Source of the DNA: Cephalopachus bancanus
Lineage: Eukaryota > Chordata > Mammalia > Primates > Tarsiidae
Length of the DNA stretch: 64,000 bases
Direction: 5' to 3'
NCBI GenBank assembly: GCA_027257055.1
Contig: JAPVLO010000007.1
Span: 9,936,001 to 10,000,000 of the forward strand
The notes beneath the pieces were generated by a model. That model was not told where the DNA came from, made no database searches, and saw nothing but the letters and a program-made list of their open reading frames with translations. The first letter of the stretch is position 1, and each line of letters begins with the position of its first letter. The translations under genes were made by a program, and so were the position numbers. Shown one piece after another: positions 59,746-64,000 of this stretch.

Positions 59746-59872
59746 CTGCAAGGGCAAACAAGAGAATACGGTTGGTTACCACACAGAGGGAGTGTCACCG
59801 CAGCCCCTGCTCCTGGCCAGGTATGAGTCACCACACACGGCCCCAAAAAGAACATTTTAAAAGAATAATTTA

Positions 59873-60168
59873 TAGGTTGGTCAAGGTGGCTCATGGTCAA
59901 GGTGGCTCATGGTCAAGGTGGCTCATAATCCCAGCACTTTGGGAGGCCAAGGCAGGAGGATGAACTGAGTCCAGGAGTTCAAGACAAGCCTGGACAACAT
60001 AGTGAGACCTCCTCTTTATAAAAGAAATTAGCTGGTGCTGTAGTACCAACTACTCAGGAGGCTGAGACAGAAGGATCATTTGAGCCCAGGAGGTCAAGGC
60101 TGCAGTAAGCCATGATCATGCTGCTGCACTCCAGCCTGGGGAACACAGTGATACTCCAATTAAATAAA
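59873..60168 (+). mobile_element. Alu with a triplicated 16-base start
   Basis: TGGTCAAGGTGGCTCA occurs three times in a row (59878-59925) at the Alu 5' end. Confidence 0.92.
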
Positions 60169-60589
60169 AAAGAATTTATTAGATAAGAGATTTATTACTA
60201 GGATATGAAATGTCATCTAAAGTCAGAAAAAGGTAGAAGCCATAACATTAATAAGTTTTATGTAAAAATTACAAACTTTTATAAAGTCACAGTAAACAAA
60301 AATATGAGCAAAAGCCTAGAGAAAATATCTGTAGTATATGTAACATTCATAGGATTACTCTACAGAACATATTCACTCTAATATTCATGTAAGAGCTCCT
60401 TATAACACCTCCACACACCACCCTGAAAATGGTCAAGGCAACCCACTAGGAAGTCCCTGAATGCCCAGCCCTCGGCAGTGGGATCACAGACCTCACAGTC
60501 CCCACCCGCCCCCAGCAGCTACTCAGTCTCCCAGACCACCAGCTGGAAATCTAGGGCTGCATCCCAGTGAGAACCTCAACACTGTTCCC
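60169..60589 (-). other. RTF2 intron, AT-rich
   Basis: Possibly decayed L1; not assigned. Confidence 0.4.
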
Positions 60590-61150
60590 CACGTCTTATT
60601 CATAAAAAGTAAACTCTATGAAAACAACCTAAGTGTCAACGGATGAACACATAAAAAACTGTGGTGTACACACACATGCATGTGCATACGCACACACATA
60701 CACACACACACAAATATTATTCAGCCTGTAAGAAGGGGATCCTGCCATTTTTAACAACATGGACAGAACTGGAGGATGTTATGCTGAGTGAAAAAAGTCA
60801 GACTTAGAAAGAAAACCCCAGTATGAGATCACTTACATGTGGAATCTAAAAGCCAAATACACAAAAAGGGAGTAAAACGGTGGGTACCAGGCAGGGATGG
60901 AAGGGATAACAGATGTGGTCAAAGGGTGTAGCAGGTATGTAGGATGAACACATCTAGAGACCTAGCGTATGCATGAGGACACTGTACCACACACTGGACA
61001 TCCATAAAATGTCACGCGCCCTTACAATACACACCATGGTAATCACTGGAGGAGACAGTATGCTAATTTGCTTGCCTAAGTAATCATTTCATTGCCTATA
61101 TAAAAATAAATATCTGTTGTACACCTTAAACACACACAATTTTTAAAAAG
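60590..61150 (+). mobile_element. L1 LINE 3' end in the RTF2 intron
   Basis: ACAACATGGACAGAACTGGA, TATGCTGAGTGAAAAAAGTC and ATGAGATCACTTACATGTGG are classic ORF2/3' UTR. An (AC)n run sits at 60667-60712. Confidence 0.87.
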
Positions 61151-61179
61151 TAAGCCCTCATTTTGAAAGTACTGGTTTT

Positions 61180-61485
61180 AGCTGGGCTCGGTGGCTCAGC
61201 CTGTAATCTCGCGCCTTTGGGAGGCTGAGGTGAGTGGATTGCCTTTGCCCGCGGGTTCGAGACCCGCCTGGGCAGTGAGACCTCATCTCTACAATAAATA
61301 AAAAAATCAGCCGGGTGTGGTAGCACATGCCTATAATTCCGGCTATTTGGAAAGCTGAGGAGGAAGGATCACTGGAACCCAGCAGGTCAAGGCTGCAGTG
61401 GCCGGAAGCGGCCACTGCACTCCAGTCTGGGCAACAGAGTGAGACTGCAACGCGAAAAAGAAAAAAGAAAAAAGAAAAAAAAAAA
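61180..61485 (+). mobile_element. Alu, lemur type, 5-bp-deletion sub-lineage
   Basis: Exact flanks GAAAGTACTGGTTTTA; CCTGGGCAGTGAGACC. Confidence 0.94.
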
Positions 61486-61501
61486 GAAAGTACTGGTTTT
61501 A

Positions 61502-62114
61502 ATGTTAACCAAAGAGGCATATGCTGGGCTGAGTTTCACCATCCTCAAATTCTTGAAAATAGTTACTGGCATAGCAAGAATGTATGAGAAGGACAAGAAT
61601 CTCTCATTACTTGTTACAAAACAACTTACTTTTTTTGCAACAGCAAGTACATCAGGCAGTGACATTGGTGCCAATGGCCATTTGCAGTGACGTGACTGTA
61701 ATGGGCCTGGGCTGCACAAGCCAGCTGGAGCTTCCCTTCATTTACTTCATCTTATAAGTGCAAGAAATGTGCTAAGTGAGACGTGGTTTCTGCCATCTGT
61801 GAGTTGGGTGGGGGTGTTTTAAACATGGAAGAGAACTGACCACCTTACCACCCTGTCTATGAAGTCTCTCCTGTTCTCCCCTGTCTGAGGAAGTCTCTAA
61901 TTCTGTGACTTCCAATTCATAGAGGGGCAAGCTGGGATTTTATTTTATATCTCCAGATCTCCAAAACCTCTTAGGGGGTGGGGAAAGCAGAAATTGTGTT
62001 ACATCTTTGAGCCTGCAGGACATGCCCAGGACTCAGAATGCTAAGAGTAGGCTCTAAGGGAGGCTTGAGCCCACTGACTTCTGCCAACACACCCTCTAAA
62101 AGCAGATTGACAAA
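61502..62114 (-). other. RTF2 intron
   Basis: No exon of RTF2 or other gene recognised. Confidence 0.45.
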
Positions 62115-63545
62115 ATCTAATTCACATTAGGTTCACCATGTGAGTGTGCAATTCAATGGCTTTCAGTATGTTCACAGAGATGTGCAACCATCACCATAAT
62201 CTATGTTAGAGTATTTTTTTATCACTTCCCAAAGAAGCCAAGACTCTTGAGCACGCACATCCCATCCCCTCTCCCTCAGTTGCAGGCAACCATGGATCTT
62301 TTTCTGTTCCAATGGCTTTGCCTTTTTTGGACATTTCACATCAACAGGACCATATGGTATATGGAGGCTTTGTGACTGGATTCATCCATGCAGTATAACG
62401 TTTTCAAGACTCATCCATGTGGCATGTATCTCCATTATTTTTACTGGGTCATATGTTGAGTTTATGTTTAAACCTTTGAGTTAAACATATGTTAATGCCT
62501 TTCCTCAAGACAATTCTCCAAAGTGCTGTGGCACTTTATGCTCCCACAGCAATGCTCAAGGACTCTGACTTCTCCACATAAGTGCAGCACTTGTCACTGT
62601 TTGACTTTTGATGACACCATCCTAATGGGCACGAAGCAGTATCTCATTGTGGTCTTTTCCCCAATGACCAGTGATGTTGAACATCTTGTCATGTGCTTAC
62701 TAGCCATCTACACATCTTCTTGGGAGCAAGTCAGATACATGATTCACAAATGTTTTCCCATTCTGTGGGCTGTCTTTTCACTTCCTGGATGATGTCCTTT
62801 GAAGCACAAACTTTAAAAATTTTGATGTAATCTAACATTAATATTCTCTGTACCATTATGCTTTGGGTGTTATATTTATTTTTTGTTTTTTTTTTTTTGA
62901 GTTGGAGTCTCACTCTGTCGCCCAGACTGGAGTGCAGTGGCCACTCCCGGCCACCGCAGCCTCGACATGCTGGGCTCCGGCGATCCTTCCACCTCAGCCT
63001 TCCGAATAGCCGGAATTACAGGCATGCGCTACCACGCCCGGCTGATTTTTTGATTTATTGTGGAGATGAGGTCTCACTGCCCAGGTGGGTCTCGAACCCG
63101 CAGGCTCAGACAATCCACTCACCTCAGCCTCCCACAGGCACGGGATTACAGGCTAAGCCACCGAACCCGGCTGGGTGTTATATTTAAAAGTTATTATCTG
63201 ACTCGAGATCACGAAGTCTGACTTCTGTGCTTCTCCTGAGACGTTTACAGTCTTAGCTTACACAGATCTGTGATCCACTTCGAGTTCATTTTTATAGACC
63301 ATTTAAGGTAGGGGGTCCACATTCATTATTTTGCATGCAATATCCGGTTACCTCAGCCCCATTTGTCAAAAAGATTATTCTTTCCACCACTGAATTGTCT
63401 TGACCCTTTGTCAAAAATCAGCTGACATTGAGTGAGGGCTTGTTTCTGAACTTTCCATTTTATTCCATCAATTGACATACTGTCTTTCCATCAGCACCAC
63501 ATTATCTTGATTTTGGTAACGTGACTTTTAAGAGCTACACATTGA
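62115..63545 (-). mobile_element. L1 LINE ORF2/3' region, broken
   Basis: TGCAACCATCACCATAATCT, TTCCCATTCTGTGGGCTGTC and TTGACCCTTTGTCAAAAATC are L1 ORF2 on the complement. Split by an Alu. Confidence 0.88.
62882..63171 (-). mobile_element. Alu, lemur type, 5-bp-deletion sub-lineage
   Basis: Inserted in L1; flanks TGGGTGTTATATTTA. GGTCTCACTGCCCAGG. Confidence 0.95.
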
Positions 63546-63879
63546 GTGGATCAACCAAAAAACTTTTTTTCTGATACCTATAAAAAGCAACTCGATTAAA
63601 TATCGTAGTCATAGTTATTTGAAAGTATGCCACATAAAGCCTGCTACTAACCAAAATATTTAGGTACCCCATAAGATACCACCCTGAAAGAACATCAGGG
63701 CAGGAACCCAAATCATCAATTAAGTTTTTTAAATAACTGGAACAATAATTTTAACAGACCTACTGTGCCCAGCACAATAACAGAAGTACTACGTTTGGAA
63801 TCTCTTTTGTAACAAATATTCTCAGCACAAGAAGAAATGAAAATATTCTTTTTCTTATGTTGCTAAAGATTTTCTTTTC
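63546..63879 (-). other. RTF2 intron
   Basis: AT-rich; no exon seen. Confidence 0.45.
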
Positions 63880-64000
63880 CTTTTCTTTCTTTTTTTCTTT
63901 TTTTGAGTCAGAGTCTCACTCTGTCACCCAGTCTAGAGTACAGTGGCACCATCTCAACTCACCACAGCCTTGATCTCCTGGGCTCAGGCGATCCTTCTGC
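63880..64000 (-). mobile_element. Alu cut by the window edge
   Basis: T-run and right arm of an Alu that continues to the right. Confidence 0.87.

Noticed and set aside
59746..64000. Further upstream RTF2 exons
   Set aside because: No sequence matching the CVFSERALKEIKAEVCHT-coding region or earlier exons was seen; the interval is L1, Alu and intron.

Overview
The window looks like nuclear DNA of a strepsirrhine primate, most likely a lemur. It is packed with about 80 Alu SINEs, roughly a third of the bases. Many are the lemur-type Alu, with a 5' end reading GGCTCAGCCTGTAATCCCGC, a middle A-run of the form ACAATAAATCAAAAAATTAG and a 3' end GAGACTCCAACTCAAAA, rather than the AluS/AluY forms of monkeys and apes. 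The species is inferred from repeat type only.

Two protein-coding genes are clear, both on the minus strand. FAM209 (46.55-48.66 kb) is complete: two exons, 170 codons, open throughout. RTF2 (54.26 kb to beyond the right edge) is represented by its last four coding exons, which join in frame to 147 codons. RTF2 followed by FAM209 in the same orientation matches the human 20q13.31 order as I remember it. Only one FAM209 copy is present here, whereas human has two. A third gene relative is an RPL12 processed pseudogene (31.86-32.49 kb).

Region by region: 0-10.7 kb is Alu and ancient L2/MIR sequence, including a large inverted duplication (6.11-8.05 kb). 10.73-12.40 kb is a degenerate 14-bp minisatellite split by two Alus. 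13.03-20.91 kb is a broken endogenous retrovirus with a tRNA-Leu-type primer site, two LTRs, and nested Tigger, mariner and Alu insertions. 21-31 kb holds L2, L1, two related internally deleted mariners, an MLT1-type LTR and a solo LTR. 31-46 kb holds more Alus, the RPL12 pseudogene, a 39-bp minisatellite and a 325-bp polypyrimidine tract. 46.5-48.7 kb is FAM209. 49-54 kb is intergenic. 54.3-64 kb is the 3' end of RTF2, with intronic Alus, L1s and a perfect 19-bp hairpin.

No unknown multi-gene system is visible. The most unusual structure is a set of inverted, templated segments that look like replication template-switch products: a ~550-bp one spliced into an Alu, a ~62-bp one inside another Alu, and the RTF2-intron hairpin. 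The 14-bp minisatellite, open in several frames on both strands, and a lemur Alu sub-lineage marked by a shared small deletion are also worth follow-up.
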